Shown: positions 20,289 through 34,683, numbered from the stretch's first letter. The stretch is DNA of 64,000 nucleotides from Cryptomeria japonica (GCF_030272615.1 NC_081409.1:25429406-25493405); one strand, 5' to 3'. Made by a program: numbers and translations. Notes: generated from the letters alone by a model not told the origin.

Positions 20289-21844
20289 TGATAGTTTTGA
20301 TACTTAATGTAAGTACAGATCCAATAGCCAACAAGATGAGAGGGGGGGGTGAATCATACAAACTTAATCTTCCATAAAAACATCAGATTCAACCTCGGTA
20401 ACATATACTTCAGTAATATAACCAAAACTGCTAAACATGCAAACTCAAAAGCATATAAACATCATAAAGCTCATAACACAAGATTTAACTTGGAAACCCA
20501 AACAGGGAAAAACCATTGTGGGATTTCGGACCCACTAAGAAATATACTCTTCTAGAGTATGCTCAGTTAAAAGCAAATCCTGTTAAAGATTACAAACACA
20601 TTGCTAGATGTGACCCGGTTAAGGGATTTCCCTCAGATCTGTTAGGATCTTCACCTTGTTAAAAGTGACCTTGTTAAAGGATTTCAAACACTCAATCAGA
20701 ATGTCACCTTGCTAGAGGGTTTTACAAATAAGACTGTTAAGTCCACTCAGTTAAGAGATTTTTTGTCACTTTCACAAAATAACAGTAATAAAAATCTATC
20801 TGCAACTTCACATCTAAAATGCTAAAGCAGATTCTTATTTGCTCAATATAATCTAGACATAGAACTAATCTTGTCCATCTGTTGGGCTTCTATACTCTGT
20901 TATTCAAACAGGTCTTCAAGCTTCTATGCTCGGTAATCACTATGTAGCATCCCTGTGCATACATTTGCCTGCATGCATTGTTTATCAATAGTTCCCTATT
21001 TATAAACAATTAGCTAACCGCTTAATATTCTTGATCACATTTCCCATGATCAATCATAGCCATCGAATCTTCAAACTTTGACCAGGTTCAATGTATCCTT
21101 CGATCTGAAAATGTTTTACCCTGCCTTGGAACTTGCATACATTTCGTGGAACTTGTGCTAGGGTATTGCGGTTCAATCTAAGTTGTAGATCTTCATGCCA
21201 ATTTTCCTTTGCCATAGATTCATTAACAAACTTCATGCACGGCATACCAATCATTTAATCAGTTCCAGCTCATCAGCTTCCTTCATTAAATAACACATGT
21301 AACCATTTAATGTATTCTGTTACAGCTCGGTTACAACTTGGTAACAACTCGGTAATAACTCGGTAAATACTAAAATTCACTCGGTAGACATTCTGCCTTC
21401 ATTAATCGATAGCGATAACCTTAGGGTTTACCGACTAGGTTCCTTAGGGGTTTACCGACTAGGTTCTTTGCTCGGTAACATAGTATAGTATTAACCTTAC
21501 AATTTACAACATATGTATGATGTTAAAACAATCTAAACATCATGATCTCATCATTGTCTGACTCGGTAATAGTTGCCATTGAATACTTTATTCATCCCCT
21601 TATTCATCATATTATTTCTGTGTCTTTTACCAACATCTTTATATTCTTCAAATCATACTTCTCAAGATATGGCAACATCATACTGAATTAGAAAATCAAT
21701 TTCTTGACATCAATGACAAAATAATAATATCAAGATAGTAAACATCCTTAATCAGTTATATCTATAATCATCAACAACCTTCTCAATATCCTTATTGAAA
21801 TGCCAACAATCTCCCATTGTTTGTTATAATGCCAAATGCCAACA
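20289..21844 (-). repeat. 5' LTR of the interrupted copia element, 1556 bp
   Basis: On the - strand it starts TGTTGGCATTTGGCATTATA at 21844 and ends in CA at 20289, next to the primer site. The interior carries many copies of the word CTCGGTAA (for example 21320-21370). Its partner LTR is not in the window, so no age can be read. Confidence 0.8.
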
Positions 21845-21849
21845 CATAG

Positions 21850-23960
21850 TTGGGTTGCAAGGATTCAGTAAGACATCTTGGAGTTTTTGGTTGCAAGGCG
21901 TATGCACATGTGCCAAAGGAGAAGTTAAAAAATTGGGAAAATAAGGTTGTGAAATGTATCTTCATTGGGTACAGTTATGGTGTGAAAGGATACAAGCTTT
22001 GGGATCATATTGCAAAGAGGGTAATATATAGTACAAGTGTTATTTTTAGATAAACTAAGCCACCTTCTATTACATTGTAGCCAAAACAAACTAAACAAGA
22101 AGATGTGATTCAACTTCCTTCTATGCTTGAGAAAGTTGAATCAAGACCACTAGATAAACAAGAAGTTTAAGAGAGTTCATCTAGCTTTGAATATTTAGAA
22201 GAGGAGTAAGAACCTCCAACTCAATTTGTTTGAAGGTATACAAGGCATAGACAACCTCTTGAAAGGTATTAGACTAATATTGGATATGTACTTTTTTTTA
22301 AATACTAACATGGATTAACCTAGATTTGTAGAAGAGGCATTAGGTATGAATAATGCAAAATCTTGTAAAATTGCTAGAGATGAAGAAATAATAACTCTGA
22401 AGAAGAATGATACATGGGATCTTATACCATTTCTTGAAGGACGAAAAAACCTATTAGTTGTAAGTGGGTGTTCAAGAAAAAGATTGGTTTAGATAGAGGT
22501 GTTGAGAAGTATAAAACAAGGTTGTTTGCAAAAGGCTACTCTCAGGTTGAGAGTGTTGATTATGTTGAGATATTTTCCCACGAGGGCTTCACTTAGTGAC
22601 CCTAGGTTATATCAAGTGCATTCATAGCATACAAAAGAATCCCCCTATTTTCAAAAAATATTGCCCTAAACTTGTTTTTTGTCACCCCCTCCCAATACAC
22701 ATCTCAAATTAAAAACCCCCCTATTTTCACCAAATATTGTATTTTTTCATAGCCCAAATTAAAAACCCCCCTATTTTCACCAGATAGGCAATATATTGTT
22801 TTCATTTTGGGGGATATTAAACCCCTCAATATGAATGCACGTGATATAATATTTCCTAGCTAGTGATACCCCCGTGATTTTCCCTTGTTGTAAAAATGAA
22901 ATCCATTAATTTTTTTCTTTCTTTTGTTACTAATTATGATGTATTGTTTGAGCAAATGGATGTGAAAATGGCTTTCCTTCATGCTGATTTGGAGGAGGAT
23001 ATTTATATGACACGGCTAGAGCACTACGTGGTGAAAAGTAAAAGTAATTTAGTTTATAAATTGAATAAATCCTTTTATAGCCTCAAACAAAGTCCTAAGA
23101 TGGAAGTATCAAAAATTGAATACATATGTGTTGAGTTTGGGATTTGAGCATTCTAAATAAAATCACTATATTTATTATAAATTTGATAGTAATCATTTCC
23201 TATACATTGTATTATATGATGATATTCATTGGCAAAGAGGAATATATGATTTTAGAACTAAAGTCTAATCTTGTAGCTAAGTTTGAAAAGAGAGATTTTG
23301 TACAGCTAAACACATTCTTAGGATGAAAATTAGAAAAAAATAGAGTGAATAGAAAGATATGGCTCGGCTAGAATAAGTATGTCGATTCAGTTTTACAAAG
23401 GTTTACCGTATAAGATTGTAGACCATTATGTGGTCCTTTTACAATTGGAATGAATTTATTTGCTTCAAATTGGCCTGCATCCCCATTTGAGATGGATGAC
23501 ATGAGCAAAGTACCTTACTAGAGTGTATTTGGAAGTTTGGTGTATATTATGGTTTGAACTAAATCAAGCATTATCCTAGTAGTGGGAATTCCTTTTAGAT
23601 ATATGTATAATCCTGGTAGATTTCAAGAGGATGTAGTTAAAAGATTATTTAGATATTTAAATGGTACCTTAGAGTATTCTTTGTTTTATCATGTTACAAT
23701 TTGATAGGAAGAGAGATTACCCTTGATATTCATGGTTATTTAGATTCAAACTCGGTAAGTGGTGTTGATAGCAGGAGATCCATCAATGCTTATATGTTTA
23801 CTTTATTTGGTGGTGCAATTAGTTGGAAGAGTAAGTGATAAGCTATGGTTTCTCTATCCACTACTAAAGATGAGTATATTGCAAAATACTCATGCTTGTA
23901 AAGAAGCCATTTGTCTTAAGAGACTGTGTTCACGTATTGGAAGATGTCAAGGGGTGGGGA
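21850..23960 (+). pseudogene. decayed Tork/Tnt1-like copia relic (integrase end, RT, RNase H)
   Basis: Fragments align in order with the better-preserved copia element at 48.0-53.6 kb. They include HVPKEKLKNWENKVVKCIFI (compare HVPKEKRTKLDNKVVKCIFI there), the RT segments KNDTWDL, CKWVFKKK-like and YSQVESVDY, KMAFLHADLEEDIYMT, a broken YVDD region, and RNase H ([31 protein letters not shown]). Multiple stops and frameshifts are present, and a 297-bp inverted-repeat element sits in the RT at 22580-22876. The start is cut by the copia insertion at 21845, so gag and protease would lie left of the window. Homology fades after about 23935 and no 3' LTR is recognisable. Confidence 0.85.
22580..22876. 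mobile_element. non-autonomous inverted-repeat DNA element (MITE), 297 bp
   Basis: The element interrupts the RT of the copia relic exactly between codons for EIF-S and the following VAKM-like residues. It is flanked by an 8-bp direct repeat ATTTTCCC (22572-22579 and 22877-22884). The ends form imperfect inverted repeats (ACGAGGGCTTCACT against CACGGGGGTATCACTAG). Inside are three copies of a CCCCCTATTTTCA word. The 8-bp duplication suggests the hAT superfamily. No coding capacity is seen. Confidence 0.8.
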
Positions 23961-26900
23961 TTTAGTTTAACACTTTCCAAGAAAAAGTTAGTGTGGAAGA
24001 TCGATCACCAAAGGCAAATAGACATGGATGAAAGATGAATTATGGAAACACGATTCCCAATACCCATAATACTTAGACAAATTTGTGATTTGGAATGTTG
24101 TTGGAATTAGAAATCGAGCAGTTGAAGGAAGGTTGCATTGATGGATAAGTGTTGGTAAGAAAACTTGACAGTACAAATTTCAAAATGACCCGCCTAATGG
24201 GTAGTGATAAATGTCCCAACTATTAGAAAGATTACTATGGAATTACAATCTTCCTCTACATTTTAGAGGTGCAACTCCCTCATATGATGGGTTTTTTAAG
24301 GTTTTTATGTACTTTGAACATGAAATTACAAAATGGAGAAATAATAAAACTAAAGAAGGATGAATAATAGAAACCACGACAAACACACAAACACAAATAG
24401 GACTTTGTGCAGTTAATAACAATTAAAAGGCAATTTCACCATAATGCATATTTTGATATGCAATGACAATGAAAGAAAGTCAAATCACAACATATGAAGG
24501 GATGAGAAATTCCAATATATTCAAACTGAGGTACATAGTATATGGTTTACACAATGAGATATAAGGATTACCAATTTAACATACAAAAAATTAGTAATGA
24601 TAATATAGAACATCAAAAATATACAATTCAAATCTTTCTTCTACTATCTTTGTGAAATTATAAAAGTTCATAAACCATTTGTACAAATTATGAACATAAA
24701 TATTCTCCAAGTCTCTCTATAAATTTTTCCAAAGTTTCCCCTTTGTAAAAGTCCTTCTTACATTTGAAATAGCCTTGTATTTACATGATTTCTAGATAAA
24801 TACCGCATAACTAGCTTGATAACTACTTCCTAAATACCTATTAACCACTTTATAACTACCTCCTAACTACCTTTGAAATAGAAGCCTATCTTATAATTTA
24901 CACCGCTTTTCCAAGAATCAGGTTTCTTTCCTAGCTTTTAGTTACAATAAGTGACATTTGCAAAAAGATAACTTATTTTGAGTTATGGGTTATGTTGAGG
25001 TAATTCTCCATCTTCGCATGTTCCATGATTCATAATTGTAGTCATTTCACCATCTAGTCATTAAATAAAATAGAATATACATCTTTCATTTGAAAGGAAA
25101 AGACAACTCTGATGATGTCTATAAGAATTAAAAATGATCAATTAGTGTATCACGCCCATAGATCAATATATTGACCATCAATATAAACAATATCTATGCA
25201 TACATCTCCAAATATATAAATCTTGCAAGGAAGTATATATTGAGAACACCAACAAATGTGACACCAATAACTTTTGATTGTGATGAATATACATTCTTAC
25301 TATATTTGAAACTCTAGTAGAAGTCTCAAGGATGTTGATTTTCTAGATTTCCAACCCTTTCTATTGACTTGCGATTGACAGATTCTTCAACACCATCAAG
25401 ACCATTCATTCCTCCACCTTTGTGGTTCATTCAATATGAAGGATCACATGCAATAAAAAAGCATGGTAAAATTTGTTACTTTTAGAAACCAGTAATTTTA
25501 TCAATAACTTCATTTCTATATTCTTGAATTGGCAATTTGGATAAGTCATTATTTTCAAAGAGAACTTAATTGCTAATAATGTAGACATGATAATCCTCTT
25601 TATCACCGAAAACTTAATTTTGAGAGTGGCATGCATATTGATATTGCAATAAGACAATAAATTTTGGCTTTGTAAATATCAAACAAACAGTCAACTCTAT
25701 CATCTTGGACCAAACAATTCAACTAAATTGAGAGTATCTGTAGAGTCTACAATCCATTCTAAATATCTATGGGCAACAATTTCTTCTAATAATCTATGAA
25801 TAACTTTGTATATTTATACTCGTTTGTCAAGAGAAAACTTTCCAAATCCTTCCAAATTTCAAAAACAAGCATTTCAACTAGTTTTTTGACATAATACCAA
25901 CCAAAATGTTGCTCTTCAAATGCATCCATTACTTTCATCTCTAATTTTGCATGTTGCATGCATCTATCTTGATAGATACTCTAAAAGTGGTAAGGTGACA
26001 CCTAATACTTTTTAAATTGTACGACCCCAAGCAGTGGTCGACTATTCTTTTATTCAAACCCTCTACAAGTGAAGCTATAGATGGAATATCACCTTTGTTC
26101 AGAGCTTCAAGAATCTATGTCAAAAATGATGAAAAATATTTCTGATTCGGATGTTTCCTTTGAACAATCTTTACCTAAATCGTGTAAGTGAGAAATCCCT
26201 TCAACTCCTCATGTTGTTTTACATAGTTTGTATCCACTTCAAAATCACTCATATTACAAAGTTTGGTGCTCGATAGATGATGTTGTGGTAAACTAAAAGT
26301 TGTGTTGCTTCCACCATAAATGCCAAAGATTCTTGAATCTAATTAACCTACTCAATATTTATGTTCCCACTGAGATTGGTGAAAGGAAGCCAAAGCATAG
26401 AATAACGCCTTCAAATACTAAATCTAATAGGAGAGATTATGCAAAAAATTCTTACAAACTCTTAAACTATTGCAGATTAGATGAACACATATAAAATCAA
26501 ATTTAAACAAATAAAATCACAACACCATATATATGCGTGAAAACACTTTTGGAAATAAACTCACTCCAAATATTGGACTTAATTGTATTATTAGCAACAC
26601 CAACAATTACAATACAATGCATAGAGTCAATGCTCTTTAGGAGTAGCTACAATAGGGAATTCGAGAACAATTTTGGCAACATAACAACGCCTTGGAAAAT
26701 AATCAACTTGTCTCACACACAAAACAGTTAAGGCATCAACATATAAACAAAGCTCAACACAAAGAAGTATGCACCCATGGTTTCCAAAACTATCTTCAAT
26801 GCCCAAGAGGTAAGTTGTGTCATAAACAACATCTTGCTAATTAATGACATGTTGCACATAGCATTTAATACAACACCTATCCCTTCCATAATGGTCATCT

Positions 26901-27280
26901 TCCCAAATCTGATGTAAGTACAACATACAAGTTTTCATGACCAAATAGGTGTTCCTTACCTAACACCACTTGTCAAAAGTAAACTCAAACCACAAATGCA
27001 CGTTTCCAAAAAATAACTCTCCATGACTCTTCCACTGAACTAGAAATTGTCATAGTCAGAATAGAAATTCATCGTAGTCTCAATATAACAACCTATGACA
27101 CTAGTTTCCTAAAATTTAGGACTTCCAAAATGGGTGAAAATAAAATAAATAATTAAATAAGTATATTTAGACTCTACGATTGAGACACCAGGTGAACTCA
27201 CAATAATGGTTCCCACTTTTATCTACGAAAGAAAATCGCGGGTGTGGGGAAAAAAGTTTGCATGGTTCATACCAACTCAT
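23961..27280. other. unannotated AT-rich DNA
   Basis: No recognisable coding frame, LTR end or RNA gene. The longest frames are under 80 codons and unlike any family I know. Confidence 0.5.
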
Positions 27281-27299
27281 AGTGTGTGCTCAAATTATC

Positions 27300-27440
27300 C
27301 CTTAGGGTTCGAGCGAACCCGCTGACGTAGGGGTAGTTCGAGCGAACACTATTCCGGAAAACCATTCGCTTGAACCAAAAAAATAATAATAATTAAGGGT
27401 TTGCTCGAACCCCCCTTCGAGCGAACCCATATTTGTCATT
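27300..27440. repeat. GTTCGAGCGAAC-type palindrome cluster, left copy
   Basis: Several copies of a GGTTCGAGCGAACC-like palindrome and half-sites occur within 140 bp, with a core AACCCCCTTCGAGCGAACCC (27411-27430). A similar cluster in the same orientation lies at 37276-37442, 10 kb away. AT-rich DNA full of TTAGAAAAACTTAGATAATAAATT-like words follows up to the satellite. Confidence 0.55.
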
Positions 27441-27954
27441 CTTTTTTTAACTATCTATTTAAACCGAAAATGACAGTTCAACTGTCATTTTCAACTTCTC
27501 ATCTAGGCTCCACTAAGGTGGTTAGAGCAAACCCTATGTGGAGATTTTGTGAGTGAGTCCCATCAGCACCAGTTAGCGCTTGTCAGCACCAGTCATTCGA
27601 CCTACGTTGTTCCAAGTGGACAAAATTACCCTTTTTCTTGTTTAATAATGTTTTTTTTTTTTGTTTTTTTTTTTTGTTAAATTTATTTTTTTAAATAGTA
27701 AATAAAATAGTTTTTGTTTGTTAATTTTTTTTTTAATTAAATAATTGTACATTTATTATTTTTCTCAACATTTTAGAAAAACGTTAGGAAAAACTTAGAA
27801 AACTTATATTCTAAATTAAAAATTAGAAAAATGTTAGATAACTTAGATAATAAATTAAAATGTTAAAAAAATTAAATAATAAATTAAAACTTAGATAACA
27901 TTAGAAAACTTAGATAATAAATTAAAACATTAGAAAAATTAGAACCTCTATGAC

Positions 27955-30900
27955 CCCTTTTAATATCTTAGTACACAACATGACCCCTTAGGACACCATA
28001 TGAACCCTTAGGACAATATGATGTCATAAGGGGTTCTAACACCATGTGTGACCCCTAACAACATAATATGATCCCTTAGGACACTCTATGAACCATTAGG
28101 ACCATATGATGTCCTAATGGTTTGAATATGGTGTCCTAAAGGGTCATACGGTGTTTTAACACCACGTGTGACCCCTTACAACCCCATATGACCCCTAACG
28201 ACACCATATGACCCCTTAGGACATTATATGAACCATTAGGACCATATGATGTCCTAATGGTTCATATGGTGTCCTAAGGGGTCATACAGTGTTCTAATAC
28301 CATATGTGACCCTTTATGGCACCATATGACCCCTTAGGACACTATATGAACCATTACGACCATATGATGTCCTAATTGTTCATGTAGTGTCTTAAGGGGT
28401 CATACGGTGTTCTAACAACATGTGTGACCCCTTACGACCCCATATGACCCTTTGGGACACTATATAAACCATTAGGACCATATGATGTCCTAGTGGTTCA
28501 TATGTTGTCTTAAGGGATCATACGGTGTTCTAACACCACATTGTGTGACCCCTAACAACCTCATATGACCCCTTAGGACACTATATGAACCATTAGGACT
28601 ATATGATGTCTTAATGGTTCATATAGTGTCCTAAGGGGTCATACAGTGTTCTAACACCATGTGTGACCCCTTATGACCCATATGACCCCTTAAGACACCA
28701 TATGAACCATTAGGATCACATGATGTCCTAATGGTTCATATGGTGTCCTAAGGGGTCATACGGTGTTCTAACACCACATGTGACCCCATACGACCCCATA
28801 TGACCCCTAACGACCCCATATGACCCGTTAGGACACTATATGAACCATTAGGACCATATGATGTCCCAAGGGGTCATATGATGTCCTAAGGGGTCATACA
28901 ATGTTCTAATACCATAAGTGGCCCCTTACGACCTTATATGACCCCTTAGGACACTATATGAACCATTAGGACCATATGATGTCCTAATGGTTCATATGGT
29001 GTCATAAGGGGTCATACGGTGTTCTCACACCATGTGTGACCCCTTACAACCCCATATGACCCCTAACGACACCATATGACCCCTTAGGACACTATATAAC
29101 CCATTAGGACCATATGACCCCTTAGAACACCATATAAACCATTAGGACCATATGATGTCCTAATGGTTTATATGGTGTCCTAAGGGTTCATACGGTGTTC
29201 TAGTTCACCATGTGTGACCCCTTACGACCTCATATGACCCCTAACGACCCCATATGAGCCCTTAGGATACCATATGAACCATTAGGACCATATGATGTCC
29301 TAATGGTTCATATGGTGTCCTAAAGGGTGATATGATGTTCTAAAACCATGTATGACCCCTTACGACCCCATATGACCCCTAACGACACCATATGACCCTT
29401 AGGACACCATATGAACCATTAGGACCATATGATGTCCTAATGGTTCATATGGTGTCCTAAGGGATCATATGGTGTTCTAACACCATGTGTGACCCCATAT
29501 GACCCCTAACGACACTATATGAACCATTAGGACCATATGATGTCCTAATGGTTCATATGGTGTCCTAAGGGGTCATATGGTGTTCTAACACCATGTGTGA
29601 CCCCTTGCCACCCCATATGATCTCTAAATGACGCCATATGACCCCTTAGGACACCATATGAACCATTAGGACCATATGATGTCCTAATGGTTCATATGGT
29701 GTCCTAAGAAGTCATATGGAGTTCTAACTCTATGTATGACCCCTTACGACCCCATATGACCCCTAACGAACCCATATGACCCCTTAGGACACCATATGAA
29801 CCATTAGGACTATATGATGTCCTAATGGTTCATACGGTGTCCTAAGGGGTCATATGGTGTTCTAACACCACAAGTGACCTCTTACAACCCCATATGACCC
29901 CTTAGGACACCATATGAACCATTAGGATCATATGATGTCCTAATGGTTCATATGGTGTCCTAAGGGGTCATATGGCATTCTAACACCATGTGTGACCCCT
30001 TACGACCCCATGTGACCCCTAACGACCCCATATGACCCCTTAGGACACCATATGAACCATTAGGACCATATGATATCCTAATTGTTCATATGGTGTCCTA
30101 AGGGGTCATGCGATAGTCCAACACCATGTGTGACCCCTAAGACCCCATATGACCCCTTATGACACTATATGAACTATTAGGACTATATGGTGTCCTAATG
30201 GTTCATATGATGTCCTAAGGGGTCATACAGTGTTCTAACACCATTAGTGACCCCATATGACCCCTTAGGACACCATATGAACCATTAGGATACGATTTTC
30301 TAACACCAAGTGTGACCCCTTATGACCCCTTAGGACACCATATGAACCATTAGAACCATATGATGTCCTAATGGTTCATATGGTGTCCTAAGGGGTCATA
30401 CAGTGTTCTAACACCATGTGTGACCCCTTACGACCCCATATGACCCCTCACGACACCATATGAACCATTAGGACCATATGATGTCTTAATGGTTCATATA
30501 GTGCCCTAAGGGGTCATACAGTGTTCTAATACCATGTGTGACCCCTTACGACCCCTAATGACACTATATGACCCCTTAGGACACCGTATGAACCATTAGG
30601 ACCATATGATGTCCTAATGGTTCATATGGTATCCTAAGGGGTCATACGGTGTTCTAACACCATGTGTGACCCCTTACGACCCCTAACGACCCCATATGAC
30701 CCCTTAGAACACTATATGAATCATTGGGACTATATGATATCCTAATGGTTATAGTCCTAATGGTTCATATGGTGTCCTAAGGGGTCATACGGTGTTCTAA
30801 TATCATGAGTGACCCCTTACAACCCCATATGACCCCTTAGGACACCATATGAACCATTAGGACCATATGATGTCCTAATGGTTCATATGGCATCCTAAGG

Positions 30901-31659
30901 GGTCATACGGTGTTCTAACACCATGTGTGAACCCTTACAACCCCATATGACCCCTACCGACAACATATGACCCCTTAGGACACTATATGAACCATTAGGA
31001 CCATATGATGTCCTAATGTTTTATATGGTGTCCTAAGGGGTCATATGGTAGTCTAACACCATGTGTGACCCCTTACGACTTCATATGACCCCTAACGACC
31101 CCATATGACCCCTTAGGACACCATATGAACCATTAGGACCATATGATGTCCTGATGGTTCATATGGTGTCCTAAGGGGTCATATGGTGTTCTAACACCAT
31201 GTGTGACCCCTTACGACCCCATTGGACCCCTAATGACCCCATATGACCCCTTAGGACACTATATGAGCCATTACGATAATATGATATCATAATGGTTCAT
31301 ATGGTGTTCTAAGGGGTCATATGATGTTCTAACACCATGTGTGACCCCTTACGACCCCATATGACCCCTAATGACACCATATGACCCCTTAGGACATTGT
31401 ATGAACCATTAGGACCATATGATGTCCTAATGGTTCATATGATGTCCTAAGGGGCCATACGGTGTTCTAACACCATGTGTGACCCCTTACGACCCCATAT
31501 GACCCCTTACAACACTATATGAACCATTAGGACCATATGATGTCCTAATGGTTCATATGGTGTCCCGAAAGGGTCATATTGTGTTCTAACACCATGTGTG
31601 ACCCCTTACAACACTATGATGTTTTAATGATTTATATGGTATCCTAAGGGGTCATACGG
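27955..31659. repeat. hairpin satellite array, main block
   Basis: About 29 units, mean period about 127 bp with individual spacings of about 66-178 bp. Each unit has a marker TTCTAACACCATGTGTGACC, a short subrepeat (GACCCCATATGACCCCTAAC) and in most units a long inverted repeat. In the unit at 29897-29968 the arms are perfect over 31 bp (ACCCCTTAGGACACC... pairing with ...GGTGTCCTAAGGGGT) around a 10-bp centre. CATATG is the commonest word. Units differ by scattered substitutions and by loss of parts. No coding potential. Confidence 0.9.
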
Positions 31660-32368
31660 TGTCAGGAACCATATTTATCTATAATTACTTATTTTGAAAA
31701 TGATGCTTATTTTATTTATGAAATTGAAATGAAATGGAAATGGAATTTTTAGTGAAATAGATGATAATGAAATAGGAATTCAAATGCAATGAAAAGATTT
31801 ACATTACGTTATTTATGTAAATGCAATTGAATGATAAGTATTATTTTTTTGAACTGGGGATCGTCATTGCTAATGAGCAATTGAGTGCAAGTGAATGTAG
31901 GAACAAGTGAACGTGGATGAAGGCGAGAACAGAATTCGGGTAGAGTTGTTTTAGCTCTTGGACTTTGCTAGAATAGATGGGAATCTCACACACCACATTA
32001 GAATTTATAATCTGCATCTTGCAAAGATAGATAGTTTAAATGACTTCATGTGAGTGTTTGTTTAAATTGGAATGATGAATTTGGAATGAGTAGTTTTAAT
32101 TGATAGATTGATTTAAATATTTGTATATGTATTTTGCTGTTTGTATGTGTATCTTGTGAATTGGATTAAACGTCGCGCTTATATTTCCACTTCTTGATTT
32201 ATGATAATGATGTTTATATATATATATGATGTCTTTTAAAGAAGAAAAGATGATTAAATTTGAATTGATTTATTACTATAGTTATATTTATATGTATATA
32301 TAATTATACATATTATATATATGAGTTCGAATAAAAATTCAGTCATATACACACACGCGCGTGCGCGT

Positions 32369-32426
<58 letters not shown>

Positions 32427-34683
32427 ATGAAAAGCGACTTATTTGAAAGCCACATATCTGATATGGTGGCGGGTTTTAATGCAAGTCATAGTCGACAAAG
32501 TATGTTACATGTTATGAGGGAAGTTGATTCTGGTAAGGTCGACTTGGCATAGACTTAAATACCACTAAGACTTAGGAAACCGTTTGCAAGGGAGTCGATA
32601 TTAATATCGACCATGCAGAAAAATAGACTTTTAGTGTTTGTATAGAACATGGACTTTTTAAGGAATACCAACCACGATGTAGTGTTTGGGTTGTTTTCGA
32701 ACTGATCGACGTGGCTAAAAACCGTGAGAATAAGTATCGCATGGCATGCAAACTAATTCACATACCAACAGTGGTGCATGGGAATCTAACAAACTGCATT
32801 GATAGTAGTGGGAGTCGATAGTAATATCGACTAAGCAATTGCCTAGCCCATATAACAACACCAATAATAATGAACTTAACGGCTTGAGCAGTTTGGTGTC
32901 ACGTAGTAGATAATGAATATCATTGCATGGAGAAAACATAAGTATTCCAAACCATTTAGGATTGTGATGTTGCAATTAAACAATGTGTGGTGTCACTTAG
33001 ATACCAATAAATCAGTCCACCACTATGAGAGATTGGCTCAAAAATAAGAATTAATATAGATTTGATCACTATATATATAGACTCTTGGTTTTGGAGGAAA
33101 AACAAGAGGGAAGAAATATGCAGAAAATATAGATGAAAGAATAGAGAATAGAGATGATTAAATAAAGAATAAAGATGATAGAACAAAGAATAGAGACGAA
33201 AAGAACACAGCAAAAGGAATTGTAAAACATAGAGGAAGAAAAGCATTGGAAATCTAGAATTGTTGCGGTCAGATTCAGAAGAAGAATTAATGTTGAACAT
33301 CACAGTTTTAGCGTCGAATTTCAGAGGTAGGCTCTTAATCGAGCAATAGTTTATTATATATTAAGAATAGAATTATCTTGAGAATTATTTATTTTCGATC
33401 ACTAATGAAGAAAGAGATAAACTTTGAACTAGTTTATGCATTAGAAGACATGATAATTTATTTAGAAATTTTGTTTGAAGAAGCCATATAGGTACGTGTA
33501 TTATGAAATGTCGTCTTACTTAATACTCGTTGTAGAAAAATTACTGAATTTAGATAGTTGAATTCATAAATCATAGAAAACACATGTTAGTGTCAAATTT
33601 AATATGTTATTTGATGAAAGAATGTGTACTCCTATTCTATTCGTTTATATGTAAATATACATACATACATGTGTTACACCTTATTTTAATTTGTGTCTTT
33701 GATTTACTTGAAAATATAAAAATGAAAGATTGTTCTCTTTTGGGATATATATTTGTTTGTCCATGAAAGATTGTTTTCTTGCCAAATATAATTGGTTGTA
33801 AACGAAAGATTGTTTCTTTCTATTTCTATTTAACGATTTAGATTGTCTTCTTTAATATTGTATTTTTATCATGCGAGAAATAAGAAGCTAGAATTGAAAA
33901 ATGAAAGATTGTCTTATTTATATTTATTCTAAGTTTCATATGAACATAGAAAAATCTAGATAGGCTTATGTTCGTAGTAAAGTTACCTTCTGGGACGGGT
34001 GCCGAATGTGGAATCATAGAGAGAATAGTTTATTTTTCCAAACCATATTTTATTGCTATGCATGGCATTATACTCGGTCAAGTAACTAATTGACCATTGA
34101 AATAGATGGATTTATTTATGCTTTCTACCATATCCTTGATTGATCTTTATTGTTTCTTAAAGGAATTAGAAAATAGAAAATGCATGTATCATTCTAGGCA
34201 TGCACCAGATTCCAACTTGTCTATCGAATTCTTTTTGCTAAGCAATTCGTGCAGGGTCAGGTATTCTTGATTGACCAAGAATTCTGGGGAAGTGTAAGCT
34301 TCAAGGTTGGGTGGAAAAAGCAGCCGAATCTTGTTCTCGTCTTCATTCTAAAGATTGCATTGAAGATAGCTTGGATTGCAGATCAAAGGACGCATCTCAT
34401 CCTTTACTTCATATTTTCTTGTTATTGAACTTAAGGCATTAGAAAGGCCTGAGTATTGTATGTAGATATGATTGAAATACTACTACATTTTCTTATTGAA
34501 TAAAGAATCTTTATCTCCTTATAGAAATCTCATGTCTATAATGATATCATTGGAAATGATCATTTAGAACTAAGGATGAAATTTGTGGAAATAAATGGAC
34601 TTATTTAAGGAATTGTGAGTTTATTTAAAGAATAAAGAGTTTTACATTTTATTATTGAAATTAGAATGTTTTACGTCTTTACA
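31660..34683. mobile_element. TG...CA insertion in the satellite, 3.0 kb, solo-LTR-like
   Basis: The satellite sequence is interrupted in mid-unit: TACGG (31655-31659) before the insert and TACGA (34684-34688) after it form a near-perfect 5-bp target duplication. The insert starts TGTCAGGAACC and ends TTTACA, as an LTR would. No protease, RT or integrase sequence is visible inside, so a large solo LTR is the simplest reading; a short non-autonomous LTR element is possible. It contains a long AT microsatellite (32371-32423) and two GTCGATA...TAATATCGAC palindromes near 32594 and 32813. Confidence 0.65.
32348..32423. repeat. compound AC/GC/AT microsatellite
   Basis: ACACACACGCGCGTGCGCG is followed by about 26 AT dinucleotides. 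The alternating purine-pyrimidine run could adopt unusual DNA forms. Confidence 0.95.

Larger units (their letters stand above)
17975..21844 (-). mobile_element. Ty1/copia element, 5' portion only, interrupted by the Tat insertion
   Basis: Seen: a 1556-bp LTR with TG...CA ends (20289-21844, - strand), an initiator-tRNA-Met primer site and a gag-protease-integrase frame that stops abruptly at 17975 where the Tat LTR begins. The integrase C-terminus, RT, RNase H and 3' LTR should lie left of the window, beyond the Tat element. The right flank CATAG (21845-21849) should be one copy of its target duplication. It inserted into an older copia relic on the opposite strand. Confidence 0.85.
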
